A DNA stretch of 64,000 bases, taken from NCBI RefSeq assembly GCF_038397785.1, contig NZ_CP151642.1:1-64000 (forward strand). Reading direction: 5' to 3'. Below the pieces are notes generated by a model that saw nothing but the letters and a program-made list of their open reading frames with translations, made no database searches and was not told the origin of the DNA. This document shows positions 44,189 through 52,413 of this stretch, piece by piece. Position 1 is the stretch's first letter. Each line of letters begins with the position of its first letter. The DNA is from Salinibacterium sp. TMP30 (lineage in GTDB: Bacteria; Actinomycetota; Actinomycetes; Actinomycetales; Microbacteriaceae). The position numbers were made by a program, and so were the translations under genes.

Positions 44189-45426
44189 CCCGCATTCTTG
44201 GAGCAACGGATGCCGCAGCATCCGGTGCAGAACACGTCGAAGAGGCCGTAGCCTACGACGCTATTCTGCTCGCCAGTTTTGGTGGGCCTGAGGGTCAAGA
44301 CGATGTCATCCCGTTCCTGCGTAATGTCACGCGTGGACGCGGCATCCCCGAAGAACGACTCGAAGAGGTTGCACACCACTACCGTGCCTTCGGTGGTGTG
44401 AGCCCCATCAACGATCAGAACCGCGAACTGAAGGCTGCCCTCGAAGCCGAGCTTGCCCGCCGAGGAATCGACCTGCCCGTCATTTGGGGAAACCGCAACT
44501 GGAACCCCTACCTACGTGACGCTCTCACCGAGGCAAACGAGCGCGGCTACAAGAAGCTCATCGCCGTCGGCACGAGTGCGTATAGCTCGTACTCGAGCTG
44601 CCGACAGTACCGCGAAGACTATGCGATCGCGCTCGAAGAGACGGGGCTCTTGGGCACAATCCAGATCGATAAGATTCGCCAGTTCTTTGACCACCCCGGC
44701 TTTGTGCAGCCCTTCATCGACGGCGTGCGTGACGGACTCGCACAGGTTGCCGCAAAGGGCATCGCGCCCGAGAAGACGCACGTGCTGTTCACGACCCACT
44801 CGATCCCGTCGACGGATGCCGCCAAGAGTGGCCCAGACTTCCGTGGCTTTGGAGAGGGTGGTGCCTACGCGGCGCAGCACCTTGCAGTAGCCGAAGTCGT
44901 TATGGCGGCTCAAACGATCAACCCCGAGCACGCCGATCAGCCTGAGAAGTCCGAGCAGACGGAACAGCCGGAACAGCCGGAACAGCCGGAGCAGACGGAA
45001 CGCACGGTGCAGCCCGCGCACAGCCTCGTTTATCAGTCGCGCAGTGGCCCGCCCTCGATGCCGTGGCTTGAACCCGATATCAACGACGCGATTGATGCGC
45101 TCGCCGAGGCCGGCATTGAAGCGGTGGTGATCGTGCCGCTCGGATTCATCTCTGACCACATGGAAGTGAAGTGGGATCTCGACACCGAGGCGCTCGAAAC
45201 CGCGGGAGGACACAACATGGTTGCTGTTCGCGTTCCGACTCCTGGAGTGCATCCGGCGTTCGTCACCGGTCTTGTTGACCTGGTGTTGGAGCGTCGAGAC
45301 GGAGTGCCGGTGGCAGACCGCCCCGCACTGACACAACTTGGCCCCTGGTATGACGTGTGTCGTCCCGGGTGCTGTGAGAATGTGCGGCTCGGTTTCAAGC
45401 CGGCAGCCGCGGGGGTAGCACCGTGA
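44185..45426 (+). CDS. cpfC: Coproporphyrin III ferrochelatase CpfC (HemH-type)
   Basis: A 413-residue ferrochelatase inserting ferrous iron into coproporphyrin III. Motifs: AILLASFGGPEGQDDV, HHYRAFGGVSPINDQN, the metal-site His in VLFTTHSIP and the Glu region in GFISDHMEVKWDLD. Cys residues in SSYSSCRQY and VCRPGCCENV match the four ligands of the [2Fe-2S] cluster of actinobacterial ferrochelatases. An Asn/Glu/Gln/Pro-rich insertion around residues 247-277, coded by nine-base repeats, precedes LVYQSRSGPPSMPW and is unusual. It overlaps both neighbours by four bases. Confidence 0.93.
   Translation: MTRILGATDAAASGAEHVEEAVAYDAILLASFGGPEGQDDVIPFLRNVTRGRGIPEERLEEVAHHYRAFGGVSPINDQNRELKAALEAELARRGIDLPVIWGNRNWNPYLRDALTEANERGYKKLIAVGTSAYSSYSSCRQYREDYAIALEETGLLGTIQIDKIRQFFDHPGFVQPFIDGVRDGLAQVAAKGIAPEKTHVLFTTHSIPSTDAAKSGPDFRGFGEGGAYAAQHLAVAEVVMAAQTINPEHADQPEKSEQTEQPEQPEQPEQTERTVQPAHSLVYQSRSGPPSMPWLEPDINDAIDALAEAGIEAVVIVPLGFISDHMEVKWDLDTEALETAGGHNMVAVRVPTPGVHPAFVTGLVDLVLERRDGVPVADRPALTQLGPWYDVCRPGCCENVRLGFKPAAAGVAP
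44961..44996 (+). repeat. 9-bp tandem repeat inside cpfC
   Basis: GGAACAGCC is repeated three times exactly, then once as GGAGCAGAC, coding EQPEQPEQPEQT. The unit keeps the reading frame, so copy-number change would only lengthen or shorten the surface insertion. Confidence 0.9.
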
Positions 45427-46337
45427 CAGTAGTTCGGATCGGAACGCGGGGGAGCACCCTCGCGATGGCGCAGACCACTACGGTGGCGCGCGCCCTCGAA
45501 AACAAGACCGGTGTTGAGACCGAAATCATCCCGATCTCCACTCAGGGTGATCGCTCAACCGAATCGCTTTCGCAGATTGGTGGTCAGGGTGTCTTCGCGA
45601 ACGCGCTTCGCGATTCTCTGCTGGCCGGTGAGTGCGACGTTGTGGTGCACTCCCTCAAAGACCTGCCTACGGCCGACATCCCCGGCCTCACGATTGCTGC
45701 TGTGCCGAAGCGTGCCGATGAGCGCGACGTGGTGTGTGCGCGCGACGAACTCACCCTCGAAACGCTTCCCGCTGGCTCGCGTGTGGGCACTGGTTCGCCT
45801 CGTCGTCAAGCACAGCTGCGTTCGCGCTACCCCGACCTTGAGGTTGTCGATCTGCGCGGCAACATCGATTCGCGCCTCGACAAAGTCACCGACGGACACC
45901 TCGATGCCGTCATCCTGGCCGCCGCGGGTCTTGCCCGTGCCGCCCGTGCCGCCGCGATCACCGAATACCTCGGCATTGCTGGCTGGCCCACGGCACCCGG
46001 TCAGGGTGCCCTCGCGATTGAGGTGCGCACGGGCGAAGAGAAGCTCGCCGCAGTGCTCGACCACAAGCCGAGCCGCACCAAGACTGATGCGGAACGTTAC
46101 GTTCTCGCCTTTCTGGACGCCGGATGCTCAGCTCCCCTCGGAGCCCACGCGGTCATCGATGACGGTCTCCTGTTCTTAGATGCGCGGGTCTACGCCCTCG
46201 ACGGCTCCCGGTACCTCACCAGCTCCCACGCGCTGTACGTCAACGATGTTGATGACCCGGCGCGTGAGGCAGCACAGCGGGTCGCCGACGAACTGCTGGC
46301 ACAGGGCGCAGGGGCTTTGACGGGGGCTCGAGCGTGA
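45423..46337 (+). CDS. hemC: Hydroxymethylbilane synthase (porphobilinogen deaminase)
   Basis: A 304-residue enzyme that condenses four porphobilinogens. [14 protein letters not shown] opens the protein, [11 protein letters not shown] is conserved, and the dipyrromethane cofactor Cys is in [13 protein letters not shown]. The GTG start overlaps the cpfC stop (GTGA), and the stop overlaps hemB in the same way. Confidence 0.96.
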   Translation: MTVVRIGTRGSTLAMAQTTTVARALENKTGVETEIIPISTQGDRSTESLSQIGGQGVFANALRDSLLAGECDVVVHSLKDLPTADIPGLTIAAVPKRADERDVVCARDELTLETLPAGSRVGTGSPRRQAQLRSRYPDLEVVDLRGNIDSRLDKVTDGHLDAVILAAAGLARAARAAAITEYLGIAGWPTAPGQGALAIEVRTGEEKLAAVLDHKPSRTKTDAERYVLAFLDAGCSAPLGAHAVIDDGLLFLDARVYALDGSRYLTSSHALYVNDVDDPAREAAQRVADELLAQGAGALTGARA

Positions 46338-47329
46338 TCATCCGCCCCCGCCGTTTGCGGTCGACCCCGGCAATGCGTCGCCTTGTCGCCGAAAACCGCA
46401 CCCACCCCAGCCAACTTATTTTGCCGATGTTTGTGCGCGAAGGGTTGAGCGAACCGGTACCGATTAGCTCGATGCCGGGCGTTCAGCAGCACTCGCTCGA
46501 TTCGATGAGGCGGGCTATCGTGCGGGCCGCCGAGTTGGGGGTCGGTGGGGTGATGCTGTTTGGTGTTCCTGAGAACAAGGATGCCGAAGGTTCCGGCGCG
46601 ATTGACCCCAACGGAATTCTGAATGTCGCCACCCGCGCGGCTGTCGCTGAGGCCGGAGATGCCCTCGTGGTGCAGACCGATCTTTGCCTCGACGAATTCA
46701 CCGATCATGGTCACTGCGGAGTGCTGCGCGAGCGCACCCACCCCGTGACGGGCGCGACCGAGCTGATCGTCGACAACGACGCGTCGCTTGAGCGCTACCG
46801 GGAAATGGGTGTCGCTCAGGCCGAAGCTGGCTCCCAGTTGCTGGGTCTCAGCGGGATGATGGATGGGCAAGTCGCCGCCGTGCGTGATGCCCTCGACAGC
46901 GCCGGCCACACCGACACCCCCTTACTCGGTTACGCCGCGAAGTATGCCTCCGCGTTCTATGGACCCTTCCGCGAAGCAGTGCAGTCCTCGCTTGAGGGCG
47001 ACCGTCGCGCTTACCAACAGAATCCCGCCAACCGGCGTGAAGGCATCCGCGAAGTCGAACTCGACATCGACGAGGGCGCCGATATCGTGATGGTCAAACC
47101 CGCCATGAGCTTCCTCGATGTGCTCGCCGACGCTGCCGCAGTGAGCAGCGTGCCGGTGTGGGCTTACCAAGTCTCCGGCGAATACGCGATGATCGAAGCC
47201 GCCGCAGCGCACGGCTGGATTGACCGCCGCCGGGCCATCGAAGAATCGGTGCTCAGCATCCAGAGGGCAGGCGCCGAAGCGGTGCTCACCTACTACGCAA
47301 CAGAACTCGCAGAATGGCTACACCGATGA
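46334..47329 (+). CDS. hemB: Delta-aminolevulinic acid dehydratase
   Basis: A 331-residue porphobilinogen synthase. The two Lys of the active site appear in [14 protein letters not shown] and [10 protein letters not shown]. The metal-loop reads [14 protein letters not shown], where Asp replaces the second Cys of the zinc-type triad, suggesting a non-zinc or mixed metal requirement. The GTG start overlaps hemC; the stop overlaps hemL. Confidence 0.95.
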   Translation: MIIRPRRLRSTPAMRRLVAENRTHPSQLILPMFVREGLSEPVPISSMPGVQQHSLDSMRRAIVRAAELGVGGVMLFGVPENKDAEGSGAIDPNGILNVATRAAVAEAGDALVVQTDLCLDEFTDHGHCGVLRERTHPVTGATELIVDNDASLERYREMGVAQAEAGSQLLGLSGMMDGQVAAVRDALDSAGHTDTPLLGYAAKYASAFYGPFREAVQSSLEGDRRAYQQNPANRREGIREVELDIDEGADIVMVKPAMSFLDVLADAAAVSSVPVWAYQVSGEYAMIEAAAAHGWIDRRRAIEESVLSIQRAGAEAVLTYYATELAEWLHR

Positions 47330-48747
47330 GCAACACCTCCAGCACACCCGCCGACTCCGGCACTGCGACGCCAGCCGCTGCGCCAGCCGCTGCGCCAGCC
47401 GCTGCGCCAGCGGCCGCCACCAACCAGCAGTCGTTCGATCGCGCTCGCGGAGTGCTGCCCGGCGGAGTCAATTCACCCGTGCGTGCGTTCGGCTCCGTCG
47501 GCGGAACACCCCGCTTTTTCGTCAAGGCCTCTGGTTCGTATGTCACGGATGTCGAGGGCCGCTCGTACATTGACCTCGTCAACTCCTGGGGCCCCGCCAT
47601 TCTGGGCCACGCTCACCCTGAAGTGATTGACGCTGTTCAGCAGGCGGCGGCGCGCGGGCTCGGCTTTGGAGCATCCACTCCCGCCGAAACCGAACTCGCC
47701 GAACTTGTGCGTGCGCGCATCAGCGTCGGCGGCGTCAGCCCCATCGAACGTTTGCGTCTCGTCTCGACCGGCACCGAAGCAACCATGACGGCCATCCGTT
47801 TAGCCCGCGGAGCTACCGGCCGCCGACTGCTCGTGAAGTTCGCCGGCCACTACCACGGTCACTCCGACGGGCTACTCGCCGAAGCGGGTTCGGGCCTCGC
47901 AACACTCTCGATGCCCGGCTCGGCTGGCGTCACCGCCGAGACCGCAGCCCAAACTCTCGTTATCGAATACAACAACGTTGCCGCCCTTGAACAGGTCTTC
48001 GCCGAACACGGTCACGACATCGCTGGCATCATCTTCGAGGCTGCCGCCGCCAACATGGGCGTCCTGGCTCCCCAGCCCGGCTTCAACGAAACCATTGTGC
48101 GCATTGCCCACGAGCACGGTGCCCTCGCCATCAGCGACGAAGTTCTCACCGGCTTCCGGGTTGACCCCGCCGGCTACTGGGGCTTGGATGCTCGCGCCAA
48201 CGCAGGCGGCCCACGCTGGGTTCCCGACCTCTTCACCTTTGGCAAAGTCATCGGTGGCGGATTGCCATTGGCCGCATTGGGCGGTTCGGCTCGCATCATG
48301 GAGTTATTGGCTCCGCTCGGCCCGGTTTACCAAGCGGGCACCCTGAGTGGAAACCCCGTCGCCGTCGCCGCGGGCCTTGCTACGCTGCGGCTCGCCGACG
48401 ACGCCGTGTACTCCCGGCTCAACCAGGTTGCCGAAACTCTTTCCGCAGAAACGTCTGCTGCACTCAGCGCTGAAGGCGTTGAGCATGTTGTGCAGCACGC
48501 GGGCAACCTGTTCTCGTTCGTATTCAGCGCGACCGAACCGCTCAACTTCGCCGATGTGAAGGCGCAGCAGGGCTATCGCTATGCACCGTTCTTCCACTCA
48601 ATGCTCGACTCTGGGGTGTCTCTGCCTCCGAGTGTGTTCGAGGCATGGTTTGTCTCGGCAGCTCACGACGATGGCGTGGTCTCGAAGGTTGTGGAAGCAC
48701 TGCCTGCGGCGGCAAAGGCTGCTGCTGCGGCATCCGCCCCTCATTAG
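47326..48747 (+). CDS. hemL: Glutamate-1-semialdehyde 2,1-aminomutase
   Basis: A 473-residue PLP enzyme making 5-aminolevulinate. The PLP Lys is in [18 protein letters not shown], and [24 protein letters not shown] and [11 protein letters not shown] are conserved. The ATG at 47326 overlaps the hemB stop (ATGA); the ATG at 47314 is less likely. An N-terminal extension of about 35 residues contains [16 protein letters not shown], encoded by a 12-base tandem repeat; the family core starts only at [12 protein letters not shown]. Confidence 0.95.
   Translation: MSNTSSTPADSGTATPAAAPAAAPAAAPAAATNQQSFDRARGVLPGGVNSPVRAFGSVGGTPRFFVKASGSYVTDVEGRSYIDLVNSWGPAILGHAHPEVIDAVQQAAARGLGFGASTPAETELAELVRARISVGGVSPIERLRLVSTGTEATMTAIRLARGATGRRLLVKFAGHYHGHSDGLLAEAGSGLATLSMPGSAGVTAETAAQTLVIEYNNVAALEQVFAEHGHDIAGIIFEAAAANMGVLAPQPGFNETIVRIAHEHGALAISDEVLTGFRVDPAGYWGLDARANAGGPRWVPDLFTFGKVIGGGLPLAALGGSARIMELLAPLGPVYQAGTLSGNPVAVAAGLATLRLADDAVYSRLNQVAETLSAETSAALSAEGVEHVVQHAGNLFSFVFSATEPLNFADVKAQQGYRYAPFFHSMLDSGVSLPPSVFEAWFVSAAHDDGVVSKVVEALPAAAKAAAAASAPH
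47370..47415 (+). repeat. 12-bp tandem repeat in the 5' end of hemL
   Basis: GCCAGCCGCTGC occurs three times exactly (47370-47405) and then decays. It encodes a PAAA repeat in the non-catalytic N-terminal extension and keeps frame. Confidence 0.9.
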
Positions 48748-48922
48748 TCGAACGGACAGCACGGCAACTGGGCACTCTGAGTGAGTTCTGACTGCAGCCC
48801 TATGCCAAACTGAGAATATGCCGCACAATGGCTACTTGCGGTAGCAGTGAAACCTGAGCGCGGGCTGCAGCGATCGCGAGTATGTTGGAAGAAACATCCG
48901 GCAACAAGAAACGGAGTTCGCC

Positions 48923-49276
48923 ATGAAGGGCAAGATCCTCCTAGTAGTAGGAATCGGCATCGGCTACGTGCTGGGCACTCGCGCTGGTCGCGAAAAGTAC
49001 GAAAAGATCAAAGCGACGGCGAAGAAAATGTGGAACGATCCCCGCATTTCAGAACAGCGCCACAACGCTGAAGACTTTGTGAAAGACAAGGCGCCGGAGG
49101 TTGCAGAATTTCTCGCAGATGGCGCCAAGAAGGTCGTAAAGCAGGTCTCCCACAGCAAGAGCACCAGCAAGAGTCCGTCGACTAAGTCGACAACAACGAC
49201 CGCTGCTGCAAAGAAGCCTGCCGCCAAGAAGTCTTCGTCAACAGCATCCTCGACGAAGTCCACTAACTCAAAGTAG
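48923..49276 (+). CDS. YtxH-like small envelope protein
   Basis: A 117-residue protein: a short membrane helix at the very N-terminus (ILLVVGIGIGYVLGTRAG), then a charged helix with REKYEKIKATAKKMWNDPR, and a long low-complexity tail of Ser, Thr, Lys and Ala. This GYVLGTRAGREKYE pattern recurs in actinobacterial YtxH-like proteins of unknown function. GGAG lies upstream of the ATG. It starts a three-gene set (with a holin-like and a DUF3618 protein) placed between hemL and hemD. Confidence 0.75.
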   Translation: MKGKILLVVGIGIGYVLGTRAGREKYEKIKATAKKMWNDPRISEQRHNAEDFVKDKAPEVAEFLADGAKKVVKQVSHSKSTSKSPSTKSTTTTAAAKKPAAKKSSSTASSTKSTNSK

Positions 49277-49283
49277 GGCTGCC

Positions 49284-49712
49284 ATGCACGGTGAATCACC
49301 GAAAACAGACCCCCAGCGCGAACCAAAGCGCTCACTAGCGGCACTCATCGCCGACGTGCCTCGCCTACTTGGTGAGCTGGTTCGCGGCGAGATCGAGTCG
49401 CTCAAGACCGAAATCGTCGGCAAGCTTAAGAACGCAGGAATCGGGATCGGGCTGTTTGTCGGAGCCGCCTTCGTTGCGCTCTTCGCTCTCATGGTGCTGA
49501 TTGCCGCAGCGATTCTCGGACTCGCCGAAGTGCTGCCCGCTTGGGCCGCTGCGCTCATCGTCGCGGGAGTGCTGCTGATCATCACGGCTGTGTTGGTGAT
49601 GATCGGGGTGAACCTCGTCAAAAAGGGCACACCGCCGGCACCGACCGAAACCATTACAAGTATCAAGAACGACGTTCGTGCCATCAAAGGCACACGCAAG
49701 CGGAGGTCATGA
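49284..49712 (+). CDS. Phage-holin-family-like membrane protein
   Basis: A 142-residue protein with an N-terminal amphipathic helix (LAALIADVPRLLGELVRGEIESL) and two long membrane helices (GIGIGLFVGAAFVALFALMV and ALIVAGVLLIITAVLVMIG). It resembles the actinobacterial holin-X/DUF1469 group; despite the name these are usually cellular envelope proteins. It lies seven bases after the previous gene and shares ATGATG with the next. Confidence 0.75.
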   Translation: MHGESPKTDPQREPKRSLAALIADVPRLLGELVRGEIESLKTEIVGKLKNAGIGIGLFVGAAFVALFALMVLIAAAILGLAEVLPAWAAALIVAGVLLIITAVLVMIGVNLVKKGTPPAPTETITSIKNDVRAIKGTRKRRS

Positions 49713-49936
49713 TGTCTGAAAACAACGAGAAGATCGAGCAGGCTCGCGCCGAACTCGAACACACCCTCAACGCGATCGAAGACAAGTTCAATGTTGGCAA
49801 GCGCGTCAACGAAGTCACTGCCCGCGCACGCAGCTCCTACGAGAGCAACCCCCTGCCCTGGATTATTGGGGCAGCTGCTGCAGCGGTGTCTGTGGTCGCG
49901 GTGGTTGCGTGGGCGATCTTAAGCGATGACGACTAG
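49712..49936 (+). CDS. DUF3618 membrane protein
   Basis: A 74-residue protein. The N-terminal helix IEQARAELEHTLNAIEDKFN is the DUF3618 mark. A single C-terminal membrane helix (WIIGAAAAAVSVVAVVAWAIL) ends with three acidic residues. Of the two adjacent ATGs, 49712 has GGAGG five bases upstream; 49709 has it only two bases upstream. Function unknown. Confidence 0.8.
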   Translation: MSENNEKIEQARAELEHTLNAIEDKFNVGKRVNEVTARARSSYESNPLPWIIGAAAAAVSVVAVVAWAILSDDD

Positions 49937-49951
49937 CTCGATTAGCGTCTA

Positions 49952-49970
49952 ACTCCCTTAGAGGGGGAGT
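49952..49970 (+). promoter_or_regulatory. Hairpin over the hemD ribosome-binding region
   Basis: ACTCCC (49952-49957) can pair with GGGAGT (49965-49970), burying GGGGGAG nine bases before the hemD ATG. AGGA at 49973-49976 stays free but is only two bases from the ATG. It may tune hemD translation. Confidence 0.35.
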
Positions 49971-49978
49971 ATAGGAAC

Positions 49979-50731
49979 ATGGTTAGCAAAGCACTCAATG
50001 GTTTGCGCGTGCTCGTCCCACGCGGGGGCCATTGGGGCGACAACGTCGCTGCACTGCTGAGGGATTATTCGGCAGTGCCCGTGATCGCACCCCTCATCAA
50101 TTTCGCGCCCTCCGCAAACATCCCGGCGCTCGCTAACGCATTTCATGAATTGAACGATGGCCAGTTCGATTGGCTTGCTGTGACGAGCGCAACGACGGTT
50201 GACGTTCTCATCGTGAGCGGCGTCACCATCCCTGAGCACACCAAGATCGCTGCCGTCGGAGAAACCACCGCCGCCGCCCTCACTCTTGCCGGCCACCGAG
50301 TCGACTTCGTGCCCGAGTTCGACAACTCAGGTCGAGGTCTCGTCAAGGAGTGGCCCGACCGCACACCGGGTCTACGGGTGCTCACACCGCAATCCAATCT
50401 TGCCGATACCACCCTGCCTGAGGGACTTGGTGCGCTCGGCATCGAGGTTGTTAGTGTCTCGGCTTACAGCACGGTCGGGGTGCCCGTGGCCGACAAGGTG
50501 CGTGAGGATGTCGCATCCGGTCGCATCTCTGCCGTGCTCGTGAGCTCGGGATCGGTCGCCCGACAAGTGGCTGAACAGCTGGCCCCCCTGCCCGACACCA
50601 CAATTGTGGCGTGCATTGGCCCGCGCACCGCTTTCGACGCACGCGCGGCTGGGCTCACCGTGCACGTGATTGCCGAAGACCGGTCGAGCGCATCGCTCGT
50701 CGAAACTCTTGCGGAGTATTTGGGCCGCTAG
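49979..50731 (+). CDS. hemD: Uroporphyrinogen-III synthase
   Basis: A 250-residue enzyme that cyclises hydroxymethylbilane with ring D inversion. This family is poorly conserved; support comes from LRVLVPRGGHWGDNVAALL, WLAVTSATTVDVL, AAVGETTAAAL, LTPQSNLADTTLPEGL and the C-terminal ACIGPRTAFDARAAGLTVHV. It completes the haem gene set and is separated from hemL by three small envelope genes, 42 bases after the last. Confidence 0.9.
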   Translation: MVSKALNGLRVLVPRGGHWGDNVAALLRDYSAVPVIAPLINFAPSANIPALANAFHELNDGQFDWLAVTSATTVDVLIVSGVTIPEHTKIAAVGETTAAALTLAGHRVDFVPEFDNSGRGLVKEWPDRTPGLRVLTPQSNLADTTLPEGLGALGIEVVSVSAYSTVGVPVADKVREDVASGRISAVLVSSGSVARQVAEQLAPLPDTTIVACIGPRTAFDARAAGLTVHVIAEDRSSASLVETLAEYLGR

Positions 50732-50789
50732 CGCAGCTAAGCGCGGGTAGTCGGCGCCGTGCCCCGTTTGATTTGCGGCTGCTGTTTCG

Positions 50790-51197
50790 CTAGCGCACCG
50801 TCAGGGCAAGCGCGAGGAAGATGACGCCCAGCAGCGGTGGCACTCCCTGGATCGCTGCCGCGCGCGCCATTTTCGGCTGCGAGGTGATGAGAACCAGAGC
50901 GGCGAGCAGCATGCTCAATGCGGCAAACATGACGAGTGCCACTCCTGCTGGCCACAGGTTGAGGGAGCCCATCATCACGAGCCCGGTTGCGGCGCCAACT
51001 GCGAGGAACGCGTTGTAGAAGCCCTGGTTGTAGGCCCACGGTTTAATGAGTGCGGCCTCTTCGGCGGTGCGCACACCGAACGTTTTCTGCACGCGAGTTT
51101 TGTGCCACAGAACGCTTTCCAAGACAAAGATCATGATGTGGATGAGGGCCGCAAGAAGAACAAAAGCGGAACCGAAGACTGCCAAGACACTGTTCAT
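50790..51197 (-). CDS. DUF1304 membrane protein
   Basis: A 135-residue protein with four membrane helices and the DUF1304 pattern: HIMIFVLESVLWHKTRVQKTFG, then AYNQGFYNAFLAVGA. Function unknown. The ATG at 51197 is used; the frame extends to 51239 through an Arg/Cys-rich stretch close to a repeat array. No leaderless -10 of the usual form is visible here. Confidence 0.85.
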   Translation of the reverse strand: MNSVLAVFGSAFVLLAALIHIMIFVLESVLWHKTRVQKTFGVRTAEEAALIKPWAYNQGFYNAFLAVGAATGLVMMGSLNLWPAGVALVMFAALSMLLAALVLITSQPKMARAAAIQGVPPLLGVIFLALALTVR

Positions 51198-51226
51198 AGT
51201 CGAAAGTGTGGCACAGCGTGCTCGTA

Positions 51227-51281
51227 TGTGGTCGAGCACAGGTGTGGTCGAGCACAGGTGTGGTCGTGCTCGTGTGGTCGT
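51227..51281. repeat. 16-bp tandem repeat with embedded palindrome
   Basis: TGTGGTCGAGCACAGG occurs twice exactly (51227-51242, 51243-51258) and continues as degenerate TGTGGTCGTGCTCG and TGTGGTCGTACC. CGAGCAC (51249-51255) pairs with GTGCTCG (51266-51272). It fills the gap between the quinone oxidoreductase stop and the DUF1304 start on the minus strand. It may be a regulatory array or a terminator-like structure. Confidence 0.8.
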
Positions 51282-51319
51282 ACCCGGGTGTTACCCGGTC
51301 GCGAGTGCGAGTTCCGCGG

Positions 51320-52309
51320 TTAGGCGTGCACGTCAACCACGGTGCGCCCTCGGGTGCGACCGGCGATGATGTCGTCGCCCGCCGCGATGGTTTCGCTGAG
51401 CCCGATCACGGATGTTGCGTCCTCAAGGATGCCGAGGTCAAGATCTCGTTCGAGTCGGCTCCACGCCTCGAGGCGCCGCTCGCGCGGAGTGAAGACCGAG
51501 TTGATGCCGACGAGACTCACGCCGCGCAGAATGAAGGGCATCACGCTGGTGTGCAGGTCGCTCGACTGGGCGTTGCCGCACGCGGTCACGGTGCCGCCAT
51601 ACTGGGTGGCGGCGATGGCGGAAGCGAGGGTGGTGCCACCGACAGCGTCAATGGCGCCATTCCAGCGCTGCTTCATCAGTGCCCGTGGTTCGGCGCTGAG
51701 TTCGGCGCGATCGATGATCGTGGTTGCACCCAACTGGCGCAGGTAGTCGTGTTCGCTTTCGCGACCGGTGGATGCCGTCACCCTGAATCCCCGTCGACTG
51801 AGCAGGGCGATCGCGATCGACCCAACACCGCCAGCGGCACCCGTGACAAGAACATCTCCGGTGACGCCACCGCGCTCTAGGGCGAGCACAGAAAGCATCG
51901 CCGTGAAACCGGCCGTACCAATCGCGGCGGCCTGCTTGTTGCTGATTTCTTCTGGAACGGGGATCACCCAGTCGCCAGGAACGCGGGCCCGCTCCGCGAA
52001 ACCACCATGGTGGGTTTCACTCAGTCCGCAGCCGTTGACGAGAACGCGTTGGCCAACGGAGTAGCGGTCATCCGTGGTTTCGGAAACTACCCCGACGAGG
52101 TCGATGCCCGCGATGAGGCGAGGCTCGCGCACGATGCCTGGCCTGCCGGTGAGTGCGATGCCGTCTTTGTAGTTAAGGCTTGAGAACTCGATGTCGATGG
52201 TGACATTGCCCTCCATGAGCACGCTGTCATCCAGTTGCTCAGAAAGCTCGACGCGGGCCGGAGCTTTTCTGTCGGACTCGTGAGCTATTACTTCGATTCC
52301 TCGCCACAT
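51320..52309 (-). CDS. YhdH/YhfP-type quinone oxidoreductase (MDR)
   Basis: A 329-residue medium-chain dehydrogenase/reductase without the catalytic zinc ligands. It has FSSLNYKDGIALTGRPGIV at the N-terminus, LIAGIDLVGVV, GLSETHHGGFAERARV and the NADPH motif VLVTGAAGGVGSIAIALL. The YhdH branch includes acrylyl-CoA reductase (AcuI) activity; the substrate here is not determined. The start is ATG, six bases after TAGGCT, leaderless in form. Confidence 0.9.
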   Translation of the reverse strand: MWRGIEVIAHESDRKAPARVELSEQLDDSVLMEGNVTIDIEFSSLNYKDGIALTGRPGIVREPRLIAGIDLVGVVSETTDDRYSVGQRVLVNGCGLSETHHGGFAERARVPGDWVIPVPEEISNKQAAAIGTAGFTAMLSVLALERGGVTGDVLVTGAAGGVGSIAIALLSRRGFRVTASTGRESEHDYLRQLGATTIIDRAELSAEPRALMKQRWNGAIDAVGGTTLASAIAATQYGGTVTACGNAQSSDLHTSVMPFILRGVSLVGINSVFTPRERRLEAWSRLERDLDLGILEDATSVIGLSETIAAGDDIIAGRTRGRTVVDVHA

Positions 52310-52315
52310 GAGTCC

Positions 52316-52321
52316 AGCCTA
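52316..52321 (-). promoter_or_regulatory. -10 element of leaderless quinone oxidoreductase gene
   Basis: Minus-strand TAGGCT ends six bases before the ATG at 52309, with no Shine-Dalgarno sequence between. Confidence 0.55.
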
Positions 52322-52413
52322 GGTGGGCAGGCTGAATGCCGCTCGCGTTCGGGCCGGGCCGCCAGCTGGCAGCGCAGCTTCGGCCCTACAGCTAGTGTGG
52401 GCAAAAACGGGCG

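Noticed and set aside
44961-44996. CRISPR-like array
   Set aside because: The nine-base units have no spacers and encode an in-frame peptide within cpfC.
49284-49712. Prophage holin gene
   Set aside because: Only a family-name resemblance; no lysin, tail or integrase genes nearby, and the setting is chromosomal housekeeping.
51227-51281. CRISPR-like array
   Set aside because: Units are 16 bases, contiguous and degenerate, without spacers or cas genes.
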